64,000 bases of DNA from an uncultured Prevotellaceae bacterium (lineage in GTDB: Bacteria > Bacteroidota > Bacteroidia > Bacteroidales > Bacteroidaceae), in assembly GCA_947176895.1 (NCBI GenBank), contig CAMWSK010000009.1, forward strand, positions 1 through 64,000, given 5' to 3'. Of the stretch, positions 22,030 to 32,377 are shown in pieces (position 1 is the stretch's first letter; each line of letters opens with the position of its first letter). The notes beneath the pieces are model-generated. The model did no database searches and was not told the origin of the DNA. It saw only the letters and a program-made list of their open reading frames with translations. A program made the position numbers and the translations under genes.

Positions 22030-23364
22030 ATGATTAAGTTAGACACAAGCAATGTGCTCATCAGCGCAACAGAGGTGACTGCACTTAAGGAAGCCTCTAT
22101 GAAGGCTCAGCATGAATTGGAAAACGGTACATGCGCCGGCAATGATTTCCTCGGTTGGCTTCACTTGCCTTCAAGCATCACCCCCGAGTTCATCGCACAG
22201 TTGCAGGCTACGGCTCAAACGTTGCGTGAAAACTGCGACACCGTGGTGGTTGCGGGTATCGGTGGTTCGTATCTGGGTGCCCGTGCCGTTATCGAGGCGT
22301 TGGGCAACAGCTTTGCACATCTGACCCATGACGGCAAGAATCCCACCATTCTTTATGCCGGTAACAATATTGGCGAGGATTACCTCTTTGAGTTGACAGA
22401 GTTGCTTAAGAGCAAGAACTTCGGCGTAATCAATATTTCTAAGAGTGGCACTACAACCGAGACGGCTTTGGCTTTCCGTCTGCTGAAGAAGCAATGCGAG
22501 GAACAGCGTGGCAAGGAGATGGCCCGCAAGGTGATTGTGGCTGTGACCGACGCCAAGAAGGGCGCTGCACGCATTACCGCTGATAAAGAAGGCTACCAAA
22601 GTTTCATCATTCCCGATAACGTGGGTGGTCGTTTCAGCGTGCTTACTCCCGTTGGTCTGTTGCCTATCGCCGTGGCCGGTTTCGACATTGCCCGATTGGT
22701 GAAGGGTGCTCAGGATATGGAGGCCGCCACTGCCGTGAGCGTTCCCTTTGAAGAGAACCCCAGTGCCGTATATGCTGCTACCCGCAATGCTTTGTATCGC
22801 AACGGCAAGAAGATTGAGATTGTGGTTAACTTCCAGCCCAAGTTGCATTACTTCGGCGAGTGGTGGAAGCAACTTTATGGTGAGAGTGAAGGTAAGGACG
22901 GCAAAGGTATTTTCAATGCAGCCGTTGATTTCAGTACCGATTTGCACTCTATGGGTCAGTGGATTCAAGAGGGTGAACGTACCATCTTCGAGACGGTTAT
23001 CAGCGTAGAACAGCCCGAGCACACTCTGTTGTTCCCCTCTGATGAAGAAAACTTGGATGGTCTGAACTTCTTGGCCGGCAAGCGTGTTGACGAGGTGAAC
23101 AAGATGGCTGAATTGGGCACCAAGTTGGCACACGTGGATGGCGGTGTTCCCAACATGCGTATCAGCATTCCTTGTCTGGACGAGTACAACCTGGGACAGC
23201 TCATCTATTTCTTTGAAAAGGCTTGTGGTATCAGTGGACTGCTGTTGGAGGTGAATCCCTTCAACCAACCCGGTGTGGAGGCTTACAAGAAGAATATGTT
23301 TGCTTTGCTGGGCAAGCCCGGTTACGAGAAAGAAACAGAGGCCGTCAAGGCTCGTCTGAACTAA
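22030..23364 (+). CDS. pgi: glucose-6-phosphate isomerase
   Basis: [46 protein letters not shown]. Confidence 0.97.
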   Translation: MIKLDTSNVLISATEVTALKEASMKAQHELENGTCAGNDFLGWLHLPSSITPEFIAQLQATAQTLRENCDTVVVAGIGGSYLGARAVIEALGNSFAHLTHDGKNPTILYAGNNIGEDYLFELTELLKSKNFGVINISKSGTTTETALAFRLLKKQCEEQRGKEMARKVIVAVTDAKKGAARITADKEGYQSFIIPDNVGGRFSVLTPVGLLPIAVAGFDIARLVKGAQDMEAATAVSVPFEENPSAVYAATRNALYRNGKKIEIVVNFQPKLHYFGEWWKQLYGESEGKDGKGIFNAAVDFSTDLHSMGQWIQEGERTIFETVISVEQPEHTLLFPSDEENLDGLNFLAGKRVDEVNKMAELGTKLAHVDGGVPNMRISIPCLDEYNLGQLIYFFEKACGISGLLLEVNPFNQPGVEAYKKNMFALLGKPGYEKETEAVKARLN

Positions 23365-23379
23365 AATATAGAAGGAAAG

Positions 23380-24075
23380 ATGTTTTCATTCTTAACACAA
23401 TACGGCTTTGAGACAAACTATCTCAAGGCCGTATTGTTTGATATGGATGGTGTTCTGTTCGACAGCATGCGTAATCATGCTGAAGCCTGGGTGCAGGCCG
23501 TAGAGAAACACGGGTTGCAGATGACCCGTGAGATGGTGTATGAGAACGAGGGACGCACAGGTGATGGTACCATCAACCTGCTGGCCGAAGTCCAATGGAG
23601 ACGCAAGGCAACACCCGAAGAATGCAAGGCTATCTATGAAACAAAGAGCCGTGTGTTCAATTCTTTGCCCGAAGCATTGCCCATGCCGGGTGCAGCACAA
23701 TTGTTAAGAGCTTGTAAACAGGCGGGACTCACCGTTGTTTTGGTCACGGGAAGCGGACAAAAATCTTTGCTCGAAAAGTTGGAGCATGCCTATCCCGGTA
23801 TTTTCACATCCGAATACATGGTTACGGCCTTTGATGTGAAATATGGCAAACCCCATCCCGAGCCCTATCTGATGGGACTGAAGAAGGCGGGATGTTCCGC
23901 ATCGGAAGCCATAGTCGTAGAAAATGCGCCTTTGGGTATTCGGGCAGGTCGTGCGGCTGGAATCTTTACGATTGGGGTGAATACGGGTCCTTTGGCGGAT
24001 GCAGTTTTGGCAAATGCCGGTGCCAATATCGTTGTCGGCAGTATGAAAGAGTTGGCAGAGTGTGCTGCCTTATAG
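23380..24075 (+). CDS. HAD-superfamily hydrolase (beta-phosphoglucomutase-like)
   Basis: VLFDMDGVLFDSM, VTGSG, KPHPEPYLMGL, VVENAPLGIRAG. Confidence 0.92.
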   Translation: MFSFLTQYGFETNYLKAVLFDMDGVLFDSMRNHAEAWVQAVEKHGLQMTREMVYENEGRTGDGTINLLAEVQWRRKATPEECKAIYETKSRVFNSLPEALPMPGAAQLLRACKQAGLTVVLVTGSGQKSLLEKLEHAYPGIFTSEYMVTAFDVKYGKPHPEPYLMGLKKAGCSASEAIVVENAPLGIRAGRAAGIFTIGVNTGPLADAVLANAGANIVVGSMKELAECAAL

Positions 24076-24110
24076 GCCGAAAAATAACAAAAAGACAAGA
24101 GACAGGCAGA

Positions 24111-24983
24111 TTATTTGTTCAGTGCGTCATACGTAACCCGGCAAATGTCTGCCATAATCTTGGCATTCTCGCTATCCGATTCGCGGGAATCTTTTATTAG
24201 TACCGTGATATAGCATTTTTTCCCATTGGGCAGATATATCACTCCGGCATCGGCATCGCATATCTGTGTACCGTCCGCCAGACGATCGGAGTGCCCGGTT
24301 TTATGTCCGAACTTAACTTCATGGGGTAAGCCTGCAATCAACTTGTTTTTGCCTGATGCACAATCCAACATGGTTTTTTCCAGAAAAACAAAATGTTCTT
24401 TACTCAAGACCTTCCCGGTATATACTTTTCCCATCAGTTGTGCTACGGCCATCGGAGTACTCCAGTTGTTGTAACATCTCATTATGTCTTGGTGCATGTC
24501 ATACTCCGTTTCGGTAAAACCGAAATCCGCTATGTCAAGTGACTTGATATAAGTGTCCACTTTATCGATTCCACCTACAAAATCTATCAGCCAGTCACAT
24601 GTGTTGTTGTCGCTTTCCGCTACCGTATATCTCAGGATATCCTTGTATGAGATGTGTATTCTTTGGTTCGGAAACCTGTTTCTCATCGGACTATATGTGT
24701 CTTTGTGTATTTGGTCCTGTTCAATATAAACCTTTCTGTTCAAGGGAATCCCCTCCGCTTCCATTTTCTTCAAAGCCGTCAAGGCAATATGAAACTTAAA
24801 GACACTCATCACGGGATACTTGGCATCGTTGGCAACGGTGAACACGTCGTCGCCATAAACGATGGCTACCCCAACCGTTGCCTGCTTCCCTTGAATAATC
24901 TTCTCGATTTTATGTGTCAGGTTCTGTCCCTGGAGCAACGGCCAACAGCAAAAGAAAAGAATGGTGGAGAAAAGAAATCTCAT
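24111..24983 (-). CDS. class A beta-lactamase (Bacteroidetes A2 / CblA-CepA-like)
   Basis: SxxK (MSVFKFH), SDN (ESDNNTCDWL), KTG (GHKTGHSDR); signal peptide; ATG at 24983 preferred over upstream TTG. Confidence 0.9.
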   Translation of the reverse strand: MRFLFSTILFFCCWPLLQGQNLTHKIEKIIQGKQATVGVAIVYGDDVFTVANDAKYPVMSVFKFHIALTALKKMEAEGIPLNRKVYIEQDQIHKDTYSPMRNRFPNQRIHISYKDILRYTVAESDNNTCDWLIDFVGGIDKVDTYIKSLDIADFGFTETEYDMHQDIMRCYNNWSTPMAVAQLMGKVYTGKVLSKEHFVFLEKTMLDCASGKNKLIAGLPHEVKFGHKTGHSDRLADGTQICDADAGVIYLPNGKKCYITVLIKDSRESDSENAKIMADICRVTYDALNK

Positions 24984-24987
24984 GTTC

Positions 24988-26013
24988 TTAGTCAATAAAG
25001 TTCACTTCAGGTTGAAGCTGAATGCCGAAACGCTTGAAAACATCAGTCTGCACAGCTTTACATACTCTCAGAATATCTTCTCCCGTGGCTCCACCTCGGT
25101 TCACAATTACCAAGGCTTGCTTCTCATACACGCCGGCAAGTCCGATGTTTTTTCCCTTCCACCCACATTGGTCTATCAGCCATCCGGCACCAATCTTCAT
25201 CAAGCCTTCTCCGGCAGGATAGGATACAAGGGTAGGGTAGAGCCGTTTCAACTCTTCCCATTGGCTTGTTGGCACGACTGGATTTTTAAAGAAACTGCCC
25301 GCACTGCCTACCTCATCAGGTTCCGGCAGTTTGCTTTTTCGTATCTCGATGATTAGTTCACGCAAGGATTCTGCCGTCAGCGTATCAGCGCTTATGTTTC
25401 TTCTTTCCATTTCTTTCAGCACACCGCCATACGTCAGTCGGGGTGTAAATTTCCGACTCAGGCGATAAGTGACGTGCAGGATGGCCCATTGTTGGAGTTC
25501 CTCTTCACGTTTGAAAAAACTATGGCGATAGGCGTAGTCCAAATCATCGTGACAAAGAATTTTCAACTCTCCATTACGCAAGTCAACACACTCAACCTCC
25601 TTGATGAATTCGCCGGCCTCGGCACCAAAGGCACCCACGTTCTGAACGGCAGAGGCTCCCGTGGTACCCGGAATATAACTCAGGTTCTCAAGGCCATACC
25701 AACAATGTTTCAGCGTATAGGCAACAAAGTCGTCCCATATCCAGCCTGCTCCTGCTTTTATTTCCACTCCGGTTTCATCCTCCTTCACCACTTCTATGTC
25801 ACGGTTTGTGCAGTGAAGCACCATCCCATGAAACTCAGGCTGCATAAACAGCAGGTTGCTACCCGAACCCACTAACAGCATTTTGCCTCCCTTATGGGTT
25901 TGCAACGCTGCAGTCAGGTCGTTAAAATCCGTGTATTCTGCATAGCTGTCAGCCATACAATGAAGACCAAAGGTATTGAGATGGTCTAATGCGTAGTGAT
26001 GTCGGATTGTCAT
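24988..26013 (-). CDS. murB: UDP-N-acetylenolpyruvoylglucosamine reductase
   Basis: LLVGSGSNLL, YIPGTTGASAVQNVGAFGAE, GSAGSFFKNP, LIDQCGWKGKNIG. Confidence 0.97.
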   Translation of the reverse strand: MTIRHHYALDHLNTFGLHCMADSYAEYTDFNDLTAALQTHKGGKMLLVGSGSNLLFMQPEFHGMVLHCTNRDIEVVKEDETGVEIKAGAGWIWDDFVAYTLKHCWYGLENLSYIPGTTGASAVQNVGAFGAEAGEFIKEVECVDLRNGELKILCHDDLDYAYRHSFFKREEELQQWAILHVTYRLSRKFTPRLTYGGVLKEMERRNISADTLTAESLRELIIEIRKSKLPEPDEVGSAGSFFKNPVVPTSQWEELKRLYPTLVSYPAGEGLMKIGAGWLIDQCGWKGKNIGLAGVYEKQALVIVNRGGATGEDILRVCKAVQTDVFKRFGIQLQPEVNFID

Positions 26014-26017
26014 GTTG

Positions 26018-26896
26018 TCAGTTGTTATAGCCTACCAAGAGCCAAAGTCCGTTTTGCCTTTGGAATTTGAATGATTCCACCATGCCGTCGGCAATGCTGC
26101 TGTGCATCAGCATCATGTCATCGCAATCCTCCAAGTCTTGTCCGAAAAGGAAATTCGTGATTTGTCTGTTGGGCATTTCCGGTCGGAAGATGCTCCACTG
26201 ATAAGCCTCGATGGTTCCCTTGACTTTTTCCTCTTCTTCGTCTATATCGCTTTGTGTCAGTTCAATTCTCCCGGACAGATGATTTTGTTGATACACGCTG
26301 TCGGTGGTAAACTTACCATAGAAATCCAAGAACTCGCCCAATGTGCCTTCTGCCATATATTCTTTTGCGCTCATGGCAAGCCACTCGTTTTGAGCGCGAT
26401 GGAAGTGGAATTGGCGTATTCTCTCCGTCGATAAATCAATCAACTGCACATCAACATCACTGATATCCATGTTGTTGAGGAATTCCTCCATCTGTTCTTC
26501 CCGCCTCACCAACATGCAATATTCGCTTACATCCGGCCATGCGAAGTATTCCCGGAAATCCTTGCCGCTTCGAATCACATATTCATTATCCTCGTCCGAG
26601 ACGGGGAGCGGAAATTTTACGCGGCTTGCCTGGAAACTGCGGTTGGACAGAAAAGTGAAGAAAAACTCACTGAAGGCTTCTTTCCGGTTGGGCACAGGCA
26701 ACATTTCTTCTTCCAACTCCTCTGACTCCTCCAATTCATACTCATATGGGGTATTATTCTCCATCGAGTCTGCAAGCTCTTCCTGAGTAACTTCATCAAC
26801 AATAATTTCATTGTTGACCGATGTTTGAGGGCGGCAGGAAACACAGCTCCACAAGCCAACCGCAACGATGACAAAGAGAAACTTTCGGGTTATCAT
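26018..26896 (-). CDS. DUF4348-like secreted/lipoprotein
   Basis: Signal region MITRKFLFVIVAVGLWSCVSC; acidic linker; FxxFFxxFLSNRxFQxSRVKFPL resembles DUF4348 proteins. Confidence 0.65.
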   Translation of the reverse strand: MITRKFLFVIVAVGLWSCVSCRPQTSVNNEIIVDEVTQEELADSMENNTPYEYELEESEELEEEMLPVPNRKEAFSEFFFTFLSNRSFQASRVKFPLPVSDEDNEYVIRSGKDFREYFAWPDVSEYCMLVRREEQMEEFLNNMDISDVDVQLIDLSTERIRQFHFHRAQNEWLAMSAKEYMAEGTLGEFLDFYGKFTTDSVYQQNHLSGRIELTQSDIDEEEEKVKGTIEAYQWSIFRPEMPNRQITNFLFGQDLEDCDDMMLMHSSIADGMVESFKFQRQNGLWLLVGYNN

Positions 26897-26993
26897 CCAA
26901 CTATCTTGAAAATCCCTGCAAAAGTACACTTTTATTCCTACATGGCACAGCAATAGTAGAAAAATCATTATCTTTGCAACTGCAAAAAAATCA

Positions 26994-28022
26994 ATGTCAA
27001 TGATTACAGAAAGAATAGACCAATTGATGGCCGAGGTGCAAGACCTCAAAGCCACCACCGAGCAGGAGGTTGAGGCTCTGCGCATTAAATACCTCAGCAA
27101 AAAGGGACTTTTGAATGATTTGATGGCGGACTTTCGCAATGTGGCTGCCGATCAGAAGAAAGAGGTGGGCATGAAAATCAACGCGCTGAAGACTTTGGCT
27201 ACGGAGCGCATCAATAGTTTGCGTGAGAATCTTCAGGCCTGTTCCGAGGTTGGCGGCAATATAGATCTCACCCGCACACCCTATCCCGTTCGCTTGGGGT
27301 CGCGTCACCCTCTTACCATTGTCAAGAACGAGATTGTGGATATCTTCAGCCGTTTGGGTTTTACGTTGGCTGAAGGTCCCGAAGTGGAGGATGATTGGCA
27401 CGTGTATGGCAGCATGAACTTCGCCGATGACCATCCTGCCCGTGACATGCAGGATACATTCTTTGTAGAAGCGCATCCCGCAGTGGTGCTTCGCAGCCAC
27501 ACCAGCAGTGTGCAGGCACGTGTGATGGAGAGGACGCAGCCACCCATCCGTGTTATCTGTCCCGGACGTGTCTACCGCAACGAGGCCATCTCGGCCCGTG
27601 CCCATTGCTTCTTCCATCAGGTGGAAGGTCTTTACGTGGCCGAGAAAGTGAGCTTCACCGATTTGAAGCAGGTGCTTATTCTTTTCGCGCAAGAGATGTT
27701 CGGTCCCGAGACCCGGATACGTCTACGTCCCAGTTATTTCCCCTTCACCGAACCAAGCGCCGAGATGGACATCTCATGCTTCCTTTGTGGCGGTAAGGGC
27801 TGCGGTTTCTGTAAGCATACGGGTTGGGTGGAAATCCTGGGCTGTGGTATGGTGGATCCTGCAGTGCTTGAGTCGAATGGCATCGATAGCGGCAAGTACC
27901 ACGGTTACGCCTTTGGCATGGGCGTGGAGCGTATCACCAACCTCAAGTATCAGGTGAGCGATTTGCGTTTGTTCTCCGAAAACGACCAGCGTTTCCTGGA
28001 TGAGTTCCAGGGAGCCAATTGA
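26994..28022 (+). CDS. pheS: phenylalanyl-tRNA synthetase alpha subunit
   Basis: GRVYRNEAISARAHCFFHQVEGL, FPFTEPSAEMD, GMGVERITNLKY. Confidence 0.97.
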   Translation: MSMITERIDQLMAEVQDLKATTEQEVEALRIKYLSKKGLLNDLMADFRNVAADQKKEVGMKINALKTLATERINSLRENLQACSEVGGNIDLTRTPYPVRLGSRHPLTIVKNEIVDIFSRLGFTLAEGPEVEDDWHVYGSMNFADDHPARDMQDTFFVEAHPAVVLRSHTSSVQARVMERTQPPIRVICPGRVYRNEAISARAHCFFHQVEGLYVAEKVSFTDLKQVLILFAQEMFGPETRIRLRPSYFPFTEPSAEMDISCFLCGGKGCGFCKHTGWVEILGCGMVDPAVLESNGIDSGKYHGYAFGMGVERITNLKYQVSDLRLFSENDQRFLDEFQGAN

Positions 28023-28051
28023 TATTTTGGTTCCATCCGAATCTTGGAAAT

Positions 28052-28083
28052 AAAACGCCGCGGTAATGCCGCGGCGTTTTTTA
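28052..28083 (+). terminator. rho-independent terminator of pheS
   Basis: AAAACGCCGCGG-TAATG-CCGCGGCGTTTTTT. Confidence 0.9.
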
Positions 28084-28152
28084 CTTGCTTTAATCTATAT
28101 CAGAAAATCAGTCATTTAATAGGTGGTATGTCTTGTCTTCTAAATGCCGTTT

Positions 28153-29211
28153 TTACCTTTCGGGTAAGGAAATCGTGAAGGATGTTTCGTAAAAAGGGAT
28201 AGAGGTTACAGCCATATCGCCTCCGTGTATGCGTATGATTTGTCGTGACAGGCTGAGGCCAATGCCGGTTCCCTGCTGTTTGGTGGTGAAGAAAGGGATG
28301 AAGATATCTTCGAGTAGCTCGGATGGGATGCCCGCGCCATTGTCTGTTATCCTGATGAGTAGTGTGTGCTTCGGGCGGTGGATATTGATGCGTATTCTTT
28401 TGTCCGTTTGCTCGGTCAGGGCCTGCATGGCATTCTTTAACAGGTTGATTAGAACCTGAGCGAGCATTTTTTTATCGGCACGGATGGATATTTCCGGTTG
28501 ATAGTAGTCCGTGGAAATCCGGATGTGCTGTTGCTGTAGGTCCTCTTGGTGCAGAATCAGTATGTCGGTAACCAGGTCGGTCAGGGAAAAGAGGGTAAAG
28601 TCCGGTTGCCTTAATCCCGAGAACTGGCGGTACGATTCTGTGAAGGATATCAGGTTTTGGCCTTGACTTTTGATAGTTTCTAATCCGCGTATGGTCTTGC
28701 TCACCGTTGGGCCTGTGATGACCGTTGCGCTGGTGGTGTTGCGTTGAGGTTGATAATAGGACAGGAGCGTTTCTGAGAGTGAAACGATGGGGGTGATGGA
28801 ATTCATGATTTCGTGGGTCAGCACGCGCATGAGCTTTTCCCATGATTCGTACTCTTTTTGATGCAGTTTATGTTCAAATTCCTTCTGCTTGTATTTGGAT
28901 ATTTGTGTGTACACCCGGTTAAACGAGGCATAGAGATGTTGTTGTTCTTTGGAACCCGCATGTTCGGGAAAGTGGAACATGGTTTCGTGCTCCTTGATGG
29001 AATCAAGAAAAAAGGTTATTTGCCGAAGATAGGAACAGATGTAGGAAACCAGCGAACCCATCAGTACCAAGGCCAGCAGCACGGCCAATAATCCGAAGAT
29101 GATGGCCCGGTGGGAGAGAATGCCGGCAAGGCCCAGTCCAAGTGTGCAGACAATGAGCAGGACATAGGTCAGGATATGTAGATATAAACGGAGGCTGAAC
29201 ATGCTATTCAA
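28153..29211 (-). CDS. sensor histidine kinase (NtrB-like, two TM)
   Basis: LTHEIMNSITPIVSLSETLL (H box), NLLKNAMQAL (N box), DNGAGIP, GTGIGLSLSRQI. Confidence 0.95.
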   Translation of the reverse strand: MNSMFSLRLYLHILTYVLLIVCTLGLGLAGILSHRAIIFGLLAVLLALVLMGSLVSYICSYLRQITFFLDSIKEHETMFHFPEHAGSKEQQHLYASFNRVYTQISKYKQKEFEHKLHQKEYESWEKLMRVLTHEIMNSITPIVSLSETLLSYYQPQRNTTSATVITGPTVSKTIRGLETIKSQGQNLISFTESYRQFSGLRQPDFTLFSLTDLVTDILILHQEDLQQQHIRISTDYYQPEISIRADKKMLAQVLINLLKNAMQALTEQTDKRIRINIHRPKHTLLIRITDNGAGIPSELLEDIFIPFFTTKQQGTGIGLSLSRQIIRIHGGDMAVTSIPFYETSFTISLPER

Positions 29212-30542
29212 TAATCAAAACGCGTCAGTTTGTTGTACAGGGTTTGTCTGCTGATGCCCAATTGCTCTGCCGTTGCAGTCAGGTTTCCTGCATTTTGCGA
29301 TAGGGCAGCCTGGATGGCTTTCCTCTCCAACTCTTTCAGGTTGGGCACTTTGTCAAAAGAGAATGTGCGGTCTGTGTGTATGGCTATCTCCGAGGGTCTT
29401 ATCACCTCCTTTTCTGCTAAGATGACAGCCTTCTCCATGGTGTATTGCAGTTCTCTGATGTTTCCAGGCCAATGATGGGCTTCCAGTTTTTGGATGGTTT
29501 TGGGGTGCAGGGAAAGCCCGGCCCGATTGTATTGGTCGGCATATTTCTTTAAGAAAAACTCGGCAAAGGTGGCAATGTCCTCCTTGCGGTGTCGCAGGGG
29601 CGGGATGTCAATCTGTATTGTGTTGATACGATAAAACAAATCCTCACGAAACAGGCCTTGTTTCATCATTTCATGCAGATTGCGGTTGGTGGCTACAATC
29701 AATCGTATGTCAATGGGAATCTTCTTGTTGCTTCCCAACCGTGTTATCTCTCTGTTTTGCAGGGCAACCAACAGTTTGACCTGGAGGCCCAAGGACAGGT
29801 TCCCTATCTCGTCCAGAAAAAGCGTACTTCCGCTTGCCGCTTCAAACTTGCCTGTCCGGCTCTCTCGCGCATCCGTGAAGGCCCCCTTCTCATGTCCGAA
29901 AAGTTCGCTTTCAAACAGGGATTCACTGATGGCTCCCATATCTACGTTCACCATCTCGCGCCTGCCGCGCAGCGACAGACGGTGAATTTCTCGTGCCAAG
30001 ACCTCCTTGCCCGTTCCATTCTCACCGCACAGAAATATGTTTGCATCGGTCTTGGCCACCTTGGTCACCATTTTGATAATCTTCATCATCGCCGGTGAGT
30101 GCCCGATAATCATGCTTGGATGACTGGGACCCTTGGCAGGCAGGCCGGGCAATTTTTGTTTCGTCATTTGCAGGGTGGCTTGTATCTTGTTTATCAGGCT
30201 CTCATTGTTCCAGGGCTTCATCACAAAGTCTTCCGCTCCCTGTTTGAGTGATTTCACGGCCAGGTCAACATCCCCATAGGCCGTTAGCATGATTACGGGC
30301 AGTTGGGGCCGGATTTCGTGTATGCGCTGAAGCCAGAATAATCCCTCGTTGCCTGTGTTAAGGCCGACTGAAAAGTTCATGTCCAAGATGACCAGGTCAA
30401 TGGGTGATTCATCCAGAATGGCGAATATTCTGTTGGGGTCCGACACCGTTTTGATGTTCTCAAACTCTCGTTCCAACAGTAGTTCCAGGGTGGTCAATAC
30501 GCTTTTGTTGTCATCAACAAGTAGAATGGTACCGGGTTGCAT
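29208..30542 (-). CDS. sigma-54-dependent response regulator (NtrC family: REC-AAA-Fis HTH)
   Basis: DLVILDMNF, GENGTGKEVLAREIH, GHEKGAFTDARESRTGKFE, LFLDEIGNL, C-terminal Fis HTH; overlaps the kinase start. Confidence 0.96.
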   Translation of the reverse strand: MQPGTILLVDDNKSVLTTLELLLEREFENIKTVSDPNRIFAILDESPIDLVILDMNFSVGLNTGNEGLFWLQRIHEIRPQLPVIMLTAYGDVDLAVKSLKQGAEDFVMKPWNNESLINKIQATLQMTKQKLPGLPAKGPSHPSMIIGHSPAMMKIIKMVTKVAKTDANIFLCGENGTGKEVLAREIHRLSLRGRREMVNVDMGAISESLFESELFGHEKGAFTDARESRTGKFEAASGSTLFLDEIGNLSLGLQVKLLVALQNREITRLGSNKKIPIDIRLIVATNRNLHEMMKQGLFREDLFYRINTIQIDIPPLRHRKEDIATFAEFFLKKYADQYNRAGLSLHPKTIQKLEAHHWPGNIRELQYTMEKAVILAEKEVIRPSEIAIHTDRTFSFDKVPNLKELERKAIQAALSQNAGNLTATAEQLGISRQTLYNKLTRFDY

Positions 30543-30638
30543 ACGCTCTTTTTTTAGGGTAGAACTTTTTTAAAGGTAAAAATACCTGTTTTATGGCTGT
30601 GGTGCAAGAAAACGTCTAAATATTTGACACTTCCCGGG

Positions 30639-30654
30639 AGTTATTACGTACCAT
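30639..30654. repeat. 16-bp direct repeat, left copy
   Basis: AGTTATTACGTACCAT, identical to 34380..34395 in the same orientation. Confidence 0.9.
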
Positions 30655-30682
30655 ATAAGGCAGGTATAAGGCAGGAATCGGA

Positions 30683-32377
30683 CTAAATCCGTTGTAGAAA
30701 TTCATAAACGCTTTCACGCATAGCCCTTGTCTCCGAATTTTCAATCTTTGCCGGCATACTTAGCACATGTCGGGCGATAGATACGGAGCGTTCCGAATCT
30801 TCACCAATCCACAACAAGAAACGAGCATAAAAAGGTTCAACAAGTCCCGGTCTCATCGTACATACTCGTCCATAATAGGCATCGGCTTCTTTCAATCTGC
30901 CAAGTTGCGCGTTGGCATCCCCCAATGCCATATACCACTGGGATTTGTTATGATACTGAACCAACCTACCACAGGTGATGATTATTGCCATTTGGTCTCC
31001 AACCGCTATTTGGGCATCAGCCATAGAGGTAAGGCAAATCGGATTATGCCTTACAAACCATGGAACAGGTTTATGGTCGAAAATGTTCGTGGGTGTCGTT
31101 TCCAAACTGCGGTATCTGTCAAGATAGGTCCAGAAAGATAAATTACAAAAAAAGCAGAAAACAAGAAACGTCAGATTAAGGGTAGCAAATGACCGCACAT
31201 AACGTTTGGACAAGTTCATTCCTTTACCCATAGGCGTTAGTGCCAGCATTACAACGACAGGAACATAAATTGCAGGTATTGAGGATGGATAAGAAAATAG
31301 CGAAAAACACAGCACGCTAATCAGAGCATACAAAAAACTATGCTCATCTTCAGAAGCATCTCTCTTCCACAATGTAGCACACAAAAAAATCATAAATGCC
31401 ATCAACAGACAGAAGCCCACCAGTCCCTGTTCCACCAGGACCCCAAGGATTTCATTATATGCGACAGACACGTCATCAGCTTCTCTTTTTATGAAGGTAC
31501 TCGCTCCTGACAAATACTCTGTTTGCTTATCCATATACCTGCGGAGAAAACTACCTGTTCCATTGCCAAACACGGGTGCATCACAAAACATCAACAGGGA
31601 AACTTTCCATATTGTGAGGCGGGCAAACACAGAATCCGGTCGATAGCAAATAAAAGCGATTGCCTGCAATGTAAGAAAGCATGCACTTAATGCCATAAAC
31701 TTAATAGATTTCGTCTTTCTCTTCCTTCTTCGTCTAAAACAGCACACGCCGGCAGCAACACTGACAGCAAACCAGGATGCCCTGGAATCGGCAATGACGA
31801 TAGCGCAAAGCAGTATGACTGCACACATCACTATCAGCACTTGTTCGCATCTTGACCGGATACCAAATCTTACGAACCGCAGGAATAATATTGTCATCCC
31901 CAAAGCGAGATATCCGCCAAGCGGGCCGGGGTTCCCGAAAGCTCCTGTTGCAGGGAAATGGGCATGAAGACTATTCCAGACACCGAACTGCTGCATTATT
32001 GCCACTGCAGCTTGTACTACAGAAGACAATATTATACCCCATTGAACCATCATCACCCCATAATCCTTTCTTGGCAAATTACGAAAAAAGAACCATATCC
32101 CGACTAAGGAAAATGTTCTGCTTAGGGTAGTCACATCCAATGGAAGACAAACATTGAACAGGCAATATGATATAAAACACACAAATAAGATGTCAATCTT
32201 ATCGATATTTACTCGAATAGTTCCTTTATGGGTAAAATAGGATAGGGCAGCAAAACACAGAATGCCGAGTGAAAGCATTGCATACTCCTCACCACCGACA
32301 AGAAAAAACCAAATCTGTGGTAAGGAGTACACAATACACAGAACCGACAAAACTATAACTTTCTGCCTTACTTCCAC
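30683..32377 (-). CDS. O-antigen ligase/Wzy-type polytopic membrane protein with C-terminal TPR-like region
   Basis: Many TM helices; TGAFGNPGPLGGYLALGM, ADSRASWFAV, GNGTGSFLRRYM, NEILGVLVEQGLVGF (Wzy_C-like); ALGDANAQLGRLKEADAYYGRV TPR. Confidence 0.85.
   Translation of the reverse strand: MEVRQKVIVLSVLCIVYSLPQIWFFLVGGEEYAMLSLGILCFAALSYFTHKGTIRVNIDKIDILFVCFISYCLFNVCLPLDVTTLSRTFSLVGIWFFFRNLPRKDYGVMMVQWGIILSSVVQAAVAIMQQFGVWNSLHAHFPATGAFGNPGPLGGYLALGMTILFLRFVRFGIRSRCEQVLIVMCAVILLCAIVIADSRASWFAVSVAAGVCCFRRRRKRKTKSIKFMALSACFLTLQAIAFICYRPDSVFARLTIWKVSLLMFCDAPVFGNGTGSFLRRYMDKQTEYLSGASTFIKREADDVSVAYNEILGVLVEQGLVGFCLLMAFMIFLCATLWKRDASEDEHSFLYALISVLCFSLFSYPSSIPAIYVPVVVMLALTPMGKGMNLSKRYVRSFATLNLTFLVFCFFCNLSFWTYLDRYRSLETTPTNIFDHKPVPWFVRHNPICLTSMADAQIAVGDQMAIIITCGRLVQYHNKSQWYMALGDANAQLGRLKEADAYYGRVCTMRPGLVEPFYARFLLWIGEDSERSVSIARHVLSMPAKIENSETRAMRESVYEFLQRI

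Noticed and set aside
22171-23268. 365-aa minus-strand ORF
   Set aside because: Shadow ORF antisense to pgi; codon-bias artefact.
29208-30542. GAFTDA instead of GAFTGA in the sigma-54 regulator as an inactivating change
   Set aside because: My recollection is that GAFTDA is frequent in Bacteroidetes NtrC-type proteins; not treated as a defect.
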